From DMER64 sp964600385 (GTDB lineage: Bacteria > Bacteroidota > Bacteroidia > Bacteroidales > UBA932), in assembly GCA_964600385.1 (NCBI GenBank), contig CAZRJC010000011.1, positions 1 through 64,000 on the forward strand: 64,000 nucleotides of DNA, read 5' to 3'. This document shows positions 33,382 to 42,705 of this stretch, in pieces (positions within the stretch are counted from its first letter, which is position 1; every line of letters begins with the position of its first letter). The notes beneath the pieces are model-generated. The model searched no databases. It was given only the letters and a program-made list of their open reading frames with translations, and was not told the origin of the DNA. The translations under genes were made by a program, and so were the position numbers.

Positions 33382-34770
33382 ATGAAGAACAAGTACATAG
33401 ATCTTATACAACAAAGTTTTGACTTTCCACAGGAAGAGTTCAGGGTTGAAGAAGGCGAATTGCTTTTTCATGATATCCCTGTCATGGATCTTATTGAGCA
33501 ATATGGAACTCCATTAAAATTTTGTTATCTGCCACAAATATCCAGGCAAATCCAACGTGCCAAGCGTCTTTTCAATGTGGCAATGGCCAAAGTCGATTAC
33601 AACGGCGATTACCATTACTGTTACTGTACAAAGTCTTCACATTTTTCATTTGTGCTGGAAGAAGCCCTAAAAAACGATATCCATATCGAGACTTCCTCTG
33701 CTTTTGATATAAATCTAATAGATGCACTCTATGAACAAAAGATTGTGGATAAAGACCTGTATATTATATGTAACGGATACAAAAAGCAGTTGTACATAGA
33801 GAATATTGCCAATCTGATAAACAACGGATGGAGCAATACCATTCCCATTCTTGACAATATGCCGGAAGTTGAAGAACTGGACAACGCACTGAATGTTCCC
33901 TGCAAGATAGGGATCAGAATTGCCGCCGAAGAAGAGCCCAAATTCGAATTCTACACCAGCCGTTTGGGAATCCGATACAGCGACGTAGTCCCCTTCTATC
34001 ACAAATACATAAAACGTAATCCCAAGTTCAAACTGAAAATGCTGCATTTCTTCATAAACACGGGAATACAGGATAATGCCTACTATTGGAACGAATTGGC
34101 CAAATGCGTAAACGTATACTGCGATCTGAAATCATTCTGTCCCGATCTGGATTCCCTGAACCTGGGCGGCGGTTTTCCTGTAAGAAACTCACTTTCTTTT
34201 GACTACGATTATGAATACATGGCCGAGGAAATCATTGCCCAGATAAAAAGTATCTGTACCAGCCGGAATGTTCCCGAGCCTCATATTTTCACAGAATTCG
34301 GATCTTTTACCGTTGGGGAAAGCGGTGCTACCATATACCAGATACTGGGAGAAAAGCAGCAAAACGACCGGGAACGGTGGTATATGATAGATTCGTCGTT
34401 CATGACTACTTTACCGGATACCTGGGGCATCAAGCGCAGATTCATTTTGCTTCCCATCAACAAATGGAACGAGCCTTACCAGCGTGTTTTTCTTGGAGGA
34501 CTTACCTGCGATTCACAGGACTACTACAATGCCGAGGCACATGCAAATGCCGTTTTCCTACCGAAAAATGAGAACGGAGAACCGTTATATATAGGATTCT
34601 TCAATACCGGTGCCTATCAGGAATCCATATCGGGATTCGGAGGACTTCAACATTGCTTGTTACCAGCGCCAAAAATGGTGATCATTGGTGAAGAAGACGG
34701 AACCTACTATACAAAACTGTTCTCAAAGGAACAAACCTATAAATCCATGTTAAAAATCCTTGGTTACTAA
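33382..34770 (+). CDS. speA: Arginine decarboxylase, PLP fold type III
   Basis: The 462-residue protein matches the type III-fold decarboxylase family (DapDC/ODC/ADC). Lys84 in YCTKSSHFSF is the PLP-binding residue; HIETSSAFDINL and LNLGGGFPVRNS are the phosphate-binding and core motifs. In Bacteroidetes this group is annotated as biosynthetic arginine decarboxylase for polyamine synthesis. Diaminopimelate or another amino acid as substrate cannot be excluded without an alignment. The TrmH-type gene follows 5 nt later. Confidence 0.85.
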   Translation: MKNKYIDLIQQSFDFPQEEFRVEEGELLFHDIPVMDLIEQYGTPLKFCYLPQISRQIQRAKRLFNVAMAKVDYNGDYHYCYCTKSSHFSFVLEEALKNDIHIETSSAFDINLIDALYEQKIVDKDLYIICNGYKKQLYIENIANLINNGWSNTIPILDNMPEVEELDNALNVPCKIGIRIAAEEEPKFEFYTSRLGIRYSDVVPFYHKYIKRNPKFKLKMLHFFINTGIQDNAYYWNELAKCVNVYCDLKSFCPDLDSLNLGGGFPVRNSLSFDYDYEYMAEEIIAQIKSICTSRNVPEPHIFTEFGSFTVGESGATIYQILGEKQQNDRERWYMIDSSFMTTLPDTWGIKRRFILLPINKWNEPYQRVFLGGLTCDSQDYYNAEAHANAVFLPKNENGEPLYIGFFNTGAYQESISGFGGLQHCLLPAPKMVIIGEEDGTYYTKLFSKEQTYKSMLKILGY

Positions 34771-34775
34771 ATAGC

Positions 34776-35528
34776 ATGTTAAGTAAACCGGATATAAGCA
34801 GGATACGATCTCTCGCCCATAAAAAATACAGATGGGAATATAAGGAATTTGTCATAGAAGGATCAAAAATGGTGGAAGAACTGCTCCTTAATCCTTCTGT
34901 ATTCAGGGTCAAAAGACTGTTTGTAAGGGAAGGATTGTTTCGGGCACCCTCATTCATTAATGCCGAGTATGTCACAGAAAAGGAAATGGAACGGATAACG
35001 TCCCTTTCTTCTCCTTCACCCGCACTGGCTGTAGTCACTATTCCCGATCCTGTATTTATTGAACCACAAAAGGAACATTTATATCTTGCCCTCGATGGCA
35101 TAAGGGATCCGGGTAACTTCGGGACTATTTTGCGTCTGGCCGACTGGTTTGACATCAAGGCCGTTTATGCATCGGAAGATTGCGTAGAGCTTTATAATCC
35201 CAAAACGGTTCAGGCAACTATGGGAGCCTTGTTGCGTGTCCCTGTCTGCTATACTTCCCTGCCCCGTCTTTTTAGTGGTTGCGGCATGCCGGTTGCGGGA
35301 ACTGTGCTCCAGGGAGGAGAAAACATACATACTTTACAATTGCCTGGCTCCGGTTTCATAGTGCTTGGCAGTGAATCTCACGGCATAAGCAGCGAGGTTG
35401 TTCCCCTGCTAACATGTAAACTGTTCATACCTTCGTACAGGAAAGGCTCAGAGTCTTTGAATGTGGCTACCGCCGCAGCAATAACCTGCGCAATGTTCCG
35501 TAAAGACGCTCCACCCGCAGCCATATAA
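34776..35528 (+). CDS. TrmH/SpoU-family RNA methyltransferase
   Basis: The 250-residue protein has an N-terminal RNA-binding part and the SpoU knot: LALDGIRDPGNFGTILRLADWF, VLGSESHGIS and SLNVATAAAITCAMFRK. It methylates 2'-O of a ribose in rRNA or tRNA. It is 5 nt after speA and its last 62 bases overlap the 3' end of the opposing flippase gene. A second SpoU protein, RlmB-like, is encoded at 36989. Confidence 0.9.
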   Translation: MLSKPDISRIRSLAHKKYRWEYKEFVIEGSKMVEELLLNPSVFRVKRLFVREGLFRAPSFINAEYVTEKEMERITSLSSPSPALAVVTIPDPVFIEPQKEHLYLALDGIRDPGNFGTILRLADWFDIKAVYASEDCVELYNPKTVQATMGALLRVPVCYTSLPRLFSGCGMPVAGTVLQGGENIHTLQLPGSGFIVLGSESHGISSEVVPLLTCKLFIPSYRKGSESLNVATAAAITCAMFRKDAPPAAI

Positions 35529-36981
35529 GGACATATACTCCTAAAAGTAACGTATTCAGTGCCAGCCTCGGCACGATGGGAAGTGCATCAAATAACGTGG
35601 ATACCAGATAAATAGCCACACCGGTAAAAACATAGGTCACCACTTTCTTCCATTCATATGCAACGGGATAGATCTTTCTGCCCATAATCACACATGTTAC
35701 AAGCATCACCAGATAACTGGCCAGGTGTCCCCAGGCGGCAGCCATATAGCCAAACCGAGGCATAAAAAGCAAATTCACGGCGAGGGTCACGAGCAACCCG
35801 GCAGATGTAATGAGCACGGCATAACCTGTTTTCCCTGATAATTTGAACCAGATACTGGCGTTGAAATAGATGCCCAGAAGCACATAAGCAAGTGCCATGA
35901 CAGGTACAACGACAACACCCTCTCTGTAGGAGGTGCCCAGAATGAGTTCAAACAGATCTATATATAATAATATGCCCAGATAAACCAACATGCAGAATGC
36001 GGTGAAGTAATTCATCACTTTGACATATGTATCTTTGGCATCCTTCTTTGCCGATTCCCCAAAGAAAAACGGCTCGGCCGCATATCGGAACATTTGAATG
36101 AAAAGATTGATAAGCACCGCCAGCTTAACTCCCGCCTGGTAGATTCCCATCTGTGCTCTGAATGTGTCTTCCGGCATGAGAAAACGGAACAAAAGCCGGT
36201 CGCTGAAGTCGTTAAGGATACCGGGCAGACCTGCAATCATAAGAGGTAACGAGTACATCATCAGCTTTGGCCACAATGTTTTGTCTATTCCGTATGTAGC
36301 TTTTTTCAGCAGATCGGGGACAAAGAAGAGTGCGCAAACAACGCAGGAAAGGAAAATTGAAAAGAGCACGTAATTGAAATCCGGAACAGGGCCTAAAAAC
36401 GTGGCCAGCAAAGCATTGGGATGATCCGAAAAATAGCCCGGAGCCCAAAGGAAAAACAACAAATTAAACCCGAGCTCGCAACAAATCTTAACGGTTTTTA
36501 TAACAGCAAATTTCAGTGCCTTGTGTTCATATCGCAATTTGGCGAAAAGGATGGCAGTAACACTGTCCAGTAGCAGGATACCGGCTACGTAGACCACACA
36601 TTTCAGATTTCCTTCATAGCCTAACGCACTGGCAATGGATCCCCTCCAGAAAAAGCAGGCCAGAAAGAAAAGAATTGAAAAAATTCCCGTAGTGGTCAGT
36701 GCAGAAGAAAACACTTTCTCTCCCCCTTTGCCCCCGTTTTGTTGCTGAGCCAGCGAAGCGTACCTGAAACAACCCGTTTCGAGTCCAAGTACCAGCAGAA
36801 CCTGCAATACAGCAATGTAGGCCATGAACTCCGCTACCACGCCATACTGTGCCTGGTCCGTGAATACACGTGTATACATGGGAACCAGCAGAAAATTCAG
36901 AACACGGGCTATTATAGTGCTTGTTCCGTAAATGGCGGTTTCACCGGCCAGCTTTTTGAGAGCAGAGGGTTTTGCACTCAT
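35467..36981 (-). CDS. Oligosaccharide flippase-family membrane protein
   Basis: The 504-residue protein has about 12-14 helices and a MATE/Wzx-like pattern: ALKKLAGETAIYGTSTIIARVLNFLLVPMYTRVF at the start. It probably moves lipid-linked sugars across the inner membrane for lipopolysaccharide or capsule. It ends a nine-gene minus-strand run and overlaps the opposing methyltransferase gene by 62 bp. Confidence 0.85.
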   Translation of the reverse strand: MSAKPSALKKLAGETAIYGTSTIIARVLNFLLVPMYTRVFTDQAQYGVVAEFMAYIAVLQVLLVLGLETGCFRYASLAQQQNGGKGGEKVFSSALTTTGIFSILFFLACFFWRGSIASALGYEGNLKCVVYVAGILLLDSVTAILFAKLRYEHKALKFAVIKTVKICCELGFNLLFFLWAPGYFSDHPNALLATFLGPVPDFNYVLFSIFLSCVVCALFFVPDLLKKATYGIDKTLWPKLMMYSLPLMIAGLPGILNDFSDRLLFRFLMPEDTFRAQMGIYQAGVKLAVLINLFIQMFRYAAEPFFFGESAKKDAKDTYVKVMNYFTAFCMLVYLGILLYIDLFELILGTSYREGVVVVPVMALAYVLLGIYFNASIWFKLSGKTGYAVLITSAGLLVTLAVNLLFMPRFGYMAAAWGHLASYLVMLVTCVIMGRKIYPVAYEWKKVVTYVFTGVAIYLVSTLFDALPIVPRLALNTLLLGVYVLIWLRVERLYGTLRRLLLRR

Positions 36982-36988
36982 TATTATT

Positions 36989-37726
36989 TTATTTAATTCG
37001 TTGTCTTACAGCTTCGTAAAGCACAACTGCCGTTGCAGCGGAAACGTTAAGAGAACCTATGCTTCCCAGTAACGGGACAGAGACAAGCGAATCGCACAGC
37101 GTTACAATTCCCTTGGAAATGCCGGTGCCTTCCGCTCCCATTATCAAGGCTGTCGGTACCATAAAATCATTGTCATAGATAAGTCCTTCTGCCTTTTCGG
37201 TAGCTCCTACAATGCGAAAACCGCTTTGTTTCAGATAAAAGACGGCCGTTCTCAGGTTGGGGACCTTGCAGGTTGGAATTCGGAGCAACGCTCCTGCAGA
37301 TGTTTTTATGGCGTCCTGGTTTACAGCAGCTCCTCCTTTGGCAGGCAGTATCAATGCTCCTACCCCGGCACATTCACAGGTCCGGGCAATAGCCCCGAAA
37401 TTTCTCACATCGCTCACACCGTCCAGTAGAACAACTACCGGATTATCGTTACCGGCCAGAAGCATCTCTACAGTCTCTTCAAAATTGGCATAATCGAGTT
37501 GTGCCGGTATGGCAACCATTCCCTGGTGAGTTTCACCTTTAGCCAGATAATTCAGCTTTTCCTGAGGCACAAACTGCACCGGCACTCCATTTTCCTGCGC
37601 CAGTTGCATGATCTCGCGGAAAACCGGGCTTTCCGTTCCCTGACGCAACATGATTCGTTCAAGCTTTTTACCGCTTGTCAATGCTTCCCTTACCGGGTGC
37701 ACTCCATATATTTTACTTTCTGCCAT
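36989..37726 (-). CDS. rlmB: 23S rRNA (guanosine-2'-O-)-methyltransferase RlmB-like
   Basis: The 245-residue SpoU protein has the RlmB beginning KIYGVHPVREALTSGKKLERIML, VLLDGVSDVRNFGAIARTCECAGV, IMGAEGTGIS and GSLNVSAATAVVLYEAVRQR. It methylates a guanosine ribose of 23S rRNA. It lies 2 nt after the ABC-F gene and 7 nt before the flippase gene. Confidence 0.9.
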   Translation of the reverse strand: MAESKIYGVHPVREALTSGKKLERIMLRQGTESPVFREIMQLAQENGVPVQFVPQEKLNYLAKGETHQGMVAIPAQLDYANFEETVEMLLAGNDNPVVVLLDGVSDVRNFGAIARTCECAGVGALILPAKGGAAVNQDAIKTSAGALLRIPTCKVPNLRTAVFYLKQSGFRIVGATEKAEGLIYDNDFMVPTALIMGAEGTGISKGIVTLCDSLVSVPLLGSIGSLNVSAATAVVLYEAVRQRIK

Positions 37727-37728
37727 AC

Positions 37729-39672
37729 TTATTCTTTATTAAACCGGTCGAGTTCGGTCTGGGCCTGTTCCCAGTTACCGAAAGCTTCTTCCAGTGCTTT
37801 TTTTTCTTTTTCATAAACCTGGTAAAATGCTGTGGTAAAGCCTTCTGCAGGAGGCGAGGCGAGTTGTTTATCCATTAATGCCAGTCCCTGTTCATGCTGC
37901 TCTATCCTGTTTTCCCACCTGGTAACGTTTTGTTGCAATTTACGCAGGATTTTGTCACGTTCTTTCTTTTCCTGATAACTTAAACCCGGTGCTTTTTTCT
38001 CTTCCCCGTTCCCGATCGCTTCTTTCTTTTCCGGGGCTCTCGTTTCCAGTTCCCTGAGATTCTCCAGTTTACGTCTTTGCAGGAAATCACGGATACCTCC
38101 CAGGTGCTCTTTCACTGCGCCGTCCCTGAATTCATATATTTTATCAACCAATCCGTCCAGGAAAGTTCTGTCGTGAGAAACAATAATAAGAGTTCCTTCA
38201 TAACGCATGAGAGCCTCTTTCATCACTTCTTTGGAACGGATATCCATATGGTTGGTCGGTTCGTCAAGGGCCAGCAGATTGTAGGGTTGCAGCATAAGCT
38301 TTGCCATGGCAAGACGTGAACGTTCACCACCGCTTAGCACTTCTGTCTTTTTATCCACTTCTTCTCCCCGGAAGAGAAAAGCAGCCAGTATGTCCCTGAG
38401 TTTTGTACGTACATCCCCCACCGCAATCTTGTCGAGGGTCTCGTAAACAGTGGCATCTTTATCCAGCAACTCATCCTGGTTTTGCGCATAGTACCCCAGG
38501 TTGACATTATATCCCAGCGACAGCTTGCCTTCAAAAGGTGACAACTGACCGATTATCAGCTTCATCATGGTCGTTTTGCCTTCGCCGTTCCTTCCCACAA
38601 AAGCCACCTTCTCGCCCCGCTCCACCACCATCTCGGCTTTTGTGAATATCGGGTCTTTATCGTAACGAACAGACAGGCCACTGCACGAAAAAGCTATCTG
38701 TCCGCTTCTGATCACCGGAGGGAAATTTATATGCAGAATTGAATTATCTTCCTGGTCCACCACAATGCGTTCCATTTTTTCCAACTGTTTTATCCGGCTC
38801 TGAACCTGGTTGGATTTTGTTGGTTTGTAGCGAAAGCGGGCAATAAAATCTTCTGTTTTCTCAATGACCTTCTGCTGGTTCTCATAGGCGGCCGTTTGCT
38901 GTTCTATCCTTTCTCTGCGAAGCTCCAGGTAATGAGAATAACCGGCTTTGTAATCATGAATCCTGCCCAGCATGATTTCTATGGTCCGGTTGGTAACGTT
39001 ATCCAGAAAAGTCCGGTCGTGAGAAATCACCATTACCGAACCGGAATAACTGTCCAGATAGTTTTCCAGCCACTGAAGACTCTCAATGTCAAGGTGGTTG
39101 GTTGGCTCGTCCAGCAGTAATATGTCGGGACTGCCCAGTAACAACTTGGCCAGTTCCACGCGCATGTTCCATCCTTCGGAAAAAGTGCCTGTTGGTCTGT
39201 TAAGATCCGACACCTTGAAGCCAAGGCCTAAAAGTGTTTTTTCTGCATTTCCTCTGGGGTTTTCTCCTGAAAGAATATGTAAACGGTCGTTTACTTCGTT
39301 CAGTTCCACAATTAGTTTGTGGTACGCATCCGATTCATAGTCATCTCTTTCTGCTAGTTGCATGGCTATGGTGTCTGCCCTGCCCTGCAGCCGGTCCAGC
39401 TCGGCAAAGACCGTTAGTGTTTCCTCAAGCACCGTCTTATCCTTTGCATGTCCCATTTGCTGAGGCAGATAGCCGATTTTGCAGTCATCGGGCATCACAA
39501 CCGAACCTCCGGTTGGTTTCTGGATCCCGGCAATAATCTTTAACAAGGTGGATTTACCGGCCCCGTTCTTACCCACAAGAGCTATTCTGTCCCTGGGATT
39601 AATTGAGAAAGTCACCTGGTCCATCAGCTCAAAATGAGCAAAGGCAACTTTAATATTTGTAACAGAAATCAT
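37729..39672 (-). CDS. ABC-F family ribosome-associated ATPase
   Basis: The 647-residue protein has two ATPase domains without membrane helices: first Walker A GKNGAGKSTL and signature TFSEGWNMRVELAKLLL, second Walker A GRNGEGKTTMM and signature LSGGERSRLAMAKLML, with a linker between and a charged coiled-coil tail (YQEKKERDKILRKLQQNVTRW). ABC-F proteins act on ribosomes or antibiotic protection. It overlaps the WG-repeat gene by 4 nt. Confidence 0.93.
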   Translation of the reverse strand: MISVTNIKVAFAHFELMDQVTFSINPRDRIALVGKNGAGKSTLLKIIAGIQKPTGGSVVMPDDCKIGYLPQQMGHAKDKTVLEETLTVFAELDRLQGRADTIAMQLAERDDYESDAYHKLIVELNEVNDRLHILSGENPRGNAEKTLLGLGFKVSDLNRPTGTFSEGWNMRVELAKLLLGSPDILLLDEPTNHLDIESLQWLENYLDSYSGSVMVISHDRTFLDNVTNRTIEIMLGRIHDYKAGYSHYLELRRERIEQQTAAYENQQKVIEKTEDFIARFRYKPTKSNQVQSRIKQLEKMERIVVDQEDNSILHINFPPVIRSGQIAFSCSGLSVRYDKDPIFTKAEMVVERGEKVAFVGRNGEGKTTMMKLIIGQLSPFEGKLSLGYNVNLGYYAQNQDELLDKDATVYETLDKIAVGDVRTKLRDILAAFLFRGEEVDKKTEVLSGGERSRLAMAKLMLQPYNLLALDEPTNHMDIRSKEVMKEALMRYEGTLIIVSHDRTFLDGLVDKIYEFRDGAVKEHLGGIRDFLQRRKLENLRELETRAPEKKEAIGNGEEKKAPGLSYQEKKERDKILRKLQQNVTRWENRIEQHEQGLALMDKQLASPPAEGFTTAFYQVYEKEKKALEEAFGNWEQAQTELDRFNKE

Positions 39673-41261
39673 TGAATTATCCTCCCCCGGGTATCGATAA
39701 CCCGTATCACGTCCCTTTCCCTGACCATTGCACGCCCATGAGAAAACCGGGTAACAGTATCGTATTGAAAATTAATTACTTTATTGCCACTGGTATCTAT
39801 ATAGCCCCAGCATCCTTTATATCGCATGCCCGCCAGGCCGTTTGAAAACCTGTCGTGTCCGTCTTCAAAAATAAAAGGAACTACCGTATTTCCCTGTTTA
39901 TCTATAAAACCGTATTGTTTCCTTATTCGTTCCGACATCAGGTTAAAACGGGCCGCCAGTGCTCTTTCCTGGTGAAAATCACCAATTTCTACAAAAACCA
40001 GCGAGAAAGGAATAAGAAAACGACCGTCCCGGTCTGCCACTGCGTATTTATTGTCATGTCGTATTATCGTGACTCCATTACTATATCTCGATATGTTGTC
40101 ATAGATGCAATGGATGGTTTCTTTCCCGTTTTTATCAAGGACACCGTACCGGTTCTCTTTTTTTACGATTGTCATCTCCTCACAATAATCGTCAATATAT
40201 TCATAGGCTTCTGAAGGAGAAGACAGGTCACGCGTATTCCTGAGTGCGAAATTATCCTTGTCTCCCGTTACAATCCAGTCCATTCCATGGTGGTAATATA
40301 TAGTGTCGTACACAGGTTCAATCAGTATTCCTGCATGACGGTCCAACAAACCATAACGGCCGTCTTTCCTGACCATAAAGGTTTTTGGTGTACAAACGTC
40401 TGCCATATCATATGAAAGAGGAACAACAGGTACTTCATCGCCTTGGCGGTGTACCCCTTCTGAGCCTTGCCTTCTGACAAGATAATATCTGGGATCGTAA
40501 TACGAGACGTCAATATGGTCATAGGCAACCGGAACAATCCGCTGTCCCAAAGAATCCAAAGCTCCCCACAAACCCGACCGGCCTACAAAATAGGCTCCGT
40601 TCCTTACCTCCAGCTTATCGTATGCGGCCACCGCACATTCCTTTCCCCAGCTGTCAATGACACCAAAAAGATGCGTATCGTTCGATTTTGTAATCATAAA
40701 AGGCAGCTTTTCATCCTGGTATTCGGTAAGGATACGTTCAGAAGACATTGGAATGGTATGTTTTCCCTTTTCATTTATGCATCCGGACTGCCCGTCCAGG
40801 TGAACAATAACCACATGGTCCATTGTCTCAACACTGTCATAAACTGGATAAGCCACCCATCGGCCCTTTCTGTCCAGTACCCCTTTTCCCAGCGGTGTTT
40901 TGACTACACAGAAGTTTTTTCTGAAAGGGTCCATACCGGTATAAAACTCCTTTGTAAGGAGAAGGCCCAGGGAATCCATATAATTATAGCCTTTATCCGG
41001 AATACATATGACACCCGGATTAAAACTTCCCAAATCGTAACCACCGTTGTAAAGCATGGCGTCCCGGCGTATGTCGGCGGCCGGAGCAAGCCTGTAAAAA
41101 TGAACTATATGGTTTTTATGCCATGATGAAAGCCAGGAGGTTTTCATCAGCATGAAACCGGAATTTTTCCACAGAAAAGGAAGCAAAAAAGTTATCAAAA
41201 ACACCAACAGAACGCCTGCGGCTATCCGGAAACAGCGTTTTCTATGCTGCCACTTTTTCAT
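39669..41261 (-). CDS. WG-repeat protein with N-terminal membrane anchor
   Basis: The 530-residue protein has one hydrophobic helix (CFRIAAGVLLVFLITFLLPFL, residues 10-30) and then many WG-type repeats of the form YGVLDKNGKETIHCIYDNI, WGALDSLGQRIVPVAYDHI and WGYIDTSGNKVINFQYDTV. WG repeats are common in Bacteroidetes and bind partners of unknown kind. It overlaps tatC by 20 nt and ABC-F by 4 nt, so it is tightly co-translated. Confidence 0.85.
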   Translation of the reverse strand: MKKWQHRKRCFRIAAGVLLVFLITFLLPFLWKNSGFMLMKTSWLSSWHKNHIVHFYRLAPAADIRRDAMLYNGGYDLGSFNPGVICIPDKGYNYMDSLGLLLTKEFYTGMDPFRKNFCVVKTPLGKGVLDRKGRWVAYPVYDSVETMDHVVIVHLDGQSGCINEKGKHTIPMSSERILTEYQDEKLPFMITKSNDTHLFGVIDSWGKECAVAAYDKLEVRNGAYFVGRSGLWGALDSLGQRIVPVAYDHIDVSYYDPRYYLVRRQGSEGVHRQGDEVPVVPLSYDMADVCTPKTFMVRKDGRYGLLDRHAGILIEPVYDTIYYHHGMDWIVTGDKDNFALRNTRDLSSPSEAYEYIDDYCEEMTIVKKENRYGVLDKNGKETIHCIYDNISRYSNGVTIIRHDNKYAVADRDGRFLIPFSLVFVEIGDFHQERALAARFNLMSERIRKQYGFIDKQGNTVVPFIFEDGHDRFSNGLAGMRYKGCWGYIDTSGNKVINFQYDTVTRFSHGRAMVRERDVIRVIDTRGRIIQ

Positions 41262-42063
41262 CTCTTTCGGCTTTCGTGAAACTTACCAGGATACTCACTT
41301 CGTACAAGAGATAAAGCGGCAGGGCCACTACGAATAAAGTGAAAGCATCTCCGCTGGGAGTAATGATGGCTGCCAGAAGCAGTAAGATACATGCTGCATG
41401 TTTGCGGTACTTTTTAAGAAGTTCTTTGGATATGACACCAATCCGGGAAAGAAGACGCAAAAGCACAGGCATCTCAAATACAAGGCCCATGATCAATATC
41501 AGCCAGGTGAACATATGAATGTAAGACTGCAGGGAGATCTGGTTCTTTACCCATTCAGTTACCTGATAACCTCCAAGAAAATTCAGGGTTAGCGGAAATA
41601 CAAAAAAATAGCCTACCAGCACGCCGAGAAAAAAAAGAAAAGAGCACCAGCCAAAGGCACTCACTACAGATTTTTTTTCACGGGGATATAAAGCCGGTCT
41701 TATAAACAGCCACAATTGATATAGCACGAAAGGCGTAGCCAGAATAAATGCCAGACTGAAAGAAACATTAATGTGAGTGAAAAACTGAGCAGAAAGTTCA
41801 ATGTTCTGCAATTCGAGCAAAAATGGATCCGGCGCGATGGAAGGAATTCCAACAAAACGAGCCAGGCTGTCCAGCCACTGATACAATATGAAATCCGAAC
41901 TCCTGGGAGCAAAAATAATAGTTTCGAACACAAGGCGTTTATTCACAAAAACCACCACCATTAAAACAACAATGGCAATGATTGAACGGAACAACACCTT
42001 GCGAAATTCATCGAGATGTTCCCAGAAGGTCATCTCTTTTGTATCCCGGGAAGATTCGGCCAC
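41242..42063 (-). CDS. tatC: Twin-arginine translocase subunit TatC
   Basis: The 273-residue protein has six helices with the TatC pattern: MTFWEHLDEFRKVLFRSIIAI, ALYPREKKSVVSAFG and VFEMPVLLRLLSRIGVISKELL. It is the receptor for Tat signal peptides; a likely client in this window is the Tat-type hemerythrin protein of the element. tatA is 3 nt upstream. Confidence 0.95.
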   Translation of the reverse strand: MAESSRDTKEMTFWEHLDEFRKVLFRSIIAIVVLMVVVFVNKRLVFETIIFAPRSSDFILYQWLDSLARFVGIPSIAPDPFLLELQNIELSAQFFTHINVSFSLAFILATPFVLYQLWLFIRPALYPREKKSVVSAFGWCSFLFFLGVLVGYFFVFPLTLNFLGGYQVTEWVKNQISLQSYIHMFTWLILIMGLVFEMPVLLRLLSRIGVISKELLKKYRKHAACILLLLAAIITPSGDAFTLFVVALPLYLLYEVSILVSFTKAERDEKVAA

Positions 42064-42066
42064 AGA

Positions 42067-42279
42067 TTATTTTTTTATCTCGTCGTTAATATCCTTTACG
42101 TCGTCCTTCAACTCCTCTTCCACTCCTTTAACCCCGTCCTTGAAGCTCTTAACGCCTTTTCCAATGCCTTTCATCAATTCGGGAATCTTGCGGCCCCCGA
42201 AAAGAAGGAGAACAATCAAAGCAATGATAATGATCTCGGTAGTGCCGAGTGTGCCGAACAACAGTATCTTATTCATCAT
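42067..42279 (-). CDS. tatA: Twin-arginine translocase subunit TatA/TatE
   Basis: The 70-residue protein has one helix (TEIIIIALIVLLLFGGRKIPELM) with the TatA FGGRKIPEL hinge and an amphipathic helix plus acidic tail. It forms the Tat pore with TatC. Two start Mets are adjacent. Its own -7 box sits inside the end of the thioesterase gene. Confidence 0.95.
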   Translation of the reverse strand: MMNKILLFGTLGTTEIIIIALIVLLLFGGRKIPELMKGIGKGVKSFKDGVKGVEEELKDDVKDINDEIKK

Positions 42280-42292
42280 ATTAAATGTTAAT

Positions 42293-42703
42293 TTACAAAT
42301 TTAGCAATTTTTCTATTACCTCTGTGAGAAAATGGGGTGCCCTTACCGGTCTCCCGGAGGACCTGTCTACAAAGGCCAAAACAACAGAACCCTTTGCCAG
42401 CAAGACTTCCGAAGGATTGTATATTTCGTAGAGGAACGTAATGCGGGAACGCGGTACTTCTTCAAGACGCGTCACTACAGAAAGCACCTCGCCGTAATGG
42501 GCGGGGAAAATATAATCGCAATGCACAGAACGAACAGGCATGATAATACCCTGACGCTCCGTTTCCACATATGGAACGCCATAATGTCCCATCATCTCTT
42601 CCCGTCCGGTTTCAAAATAACGGATGTAGTTGGAATGATGAACCACACCCATCTGGTCTGTCTCGTAATATCGGACGGTAATCTTTGATGTATAGGAAAT
42701 CAT
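42293..42703 (-). CDS. Acyl-CoA thioesterase, YbgC/4HBT type
   Basis: I use ATG 42701-42703 (MISYTSKITVRYYETDQMGV), giving 136 residues, 2 nt after the upstream gene ends; a longer frame would overlap it widely. It is a hot-dog fold with the catalytic motif YYETDQMGVVHHSNYIRYFE. It hydrolyses acyl-CoA; in other bacteria a relative lies near the Tol-Pal genes, but here it precedes tatA. Confidence 0.9.
   Translation of the reverse strand: MISYTSKITVRYYETDQMGVVHHSNYIRYFETGREEMMGHYGVPYVETERQGIIMPVRSVHCDYIFPAHYGEVLSVVTRLEEVPRSRITFLYEIYNPSEVLLAKGSVVLAFVDRSSGRPVRAPHFLTEVIEKLLNL
42295..42302 (-). promoter_or_regulatory. -7 promoter box for tatA
   Basis: On the minus strand this reads TAAATTTG (TAnnTTTG), overlapping the stop region of the thioesterase gene and 16 nt upstream of tatA, giving tatA-tatC a possible separate start. 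Confidence 0.5.
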
Positions 42704-42705
42704 GG

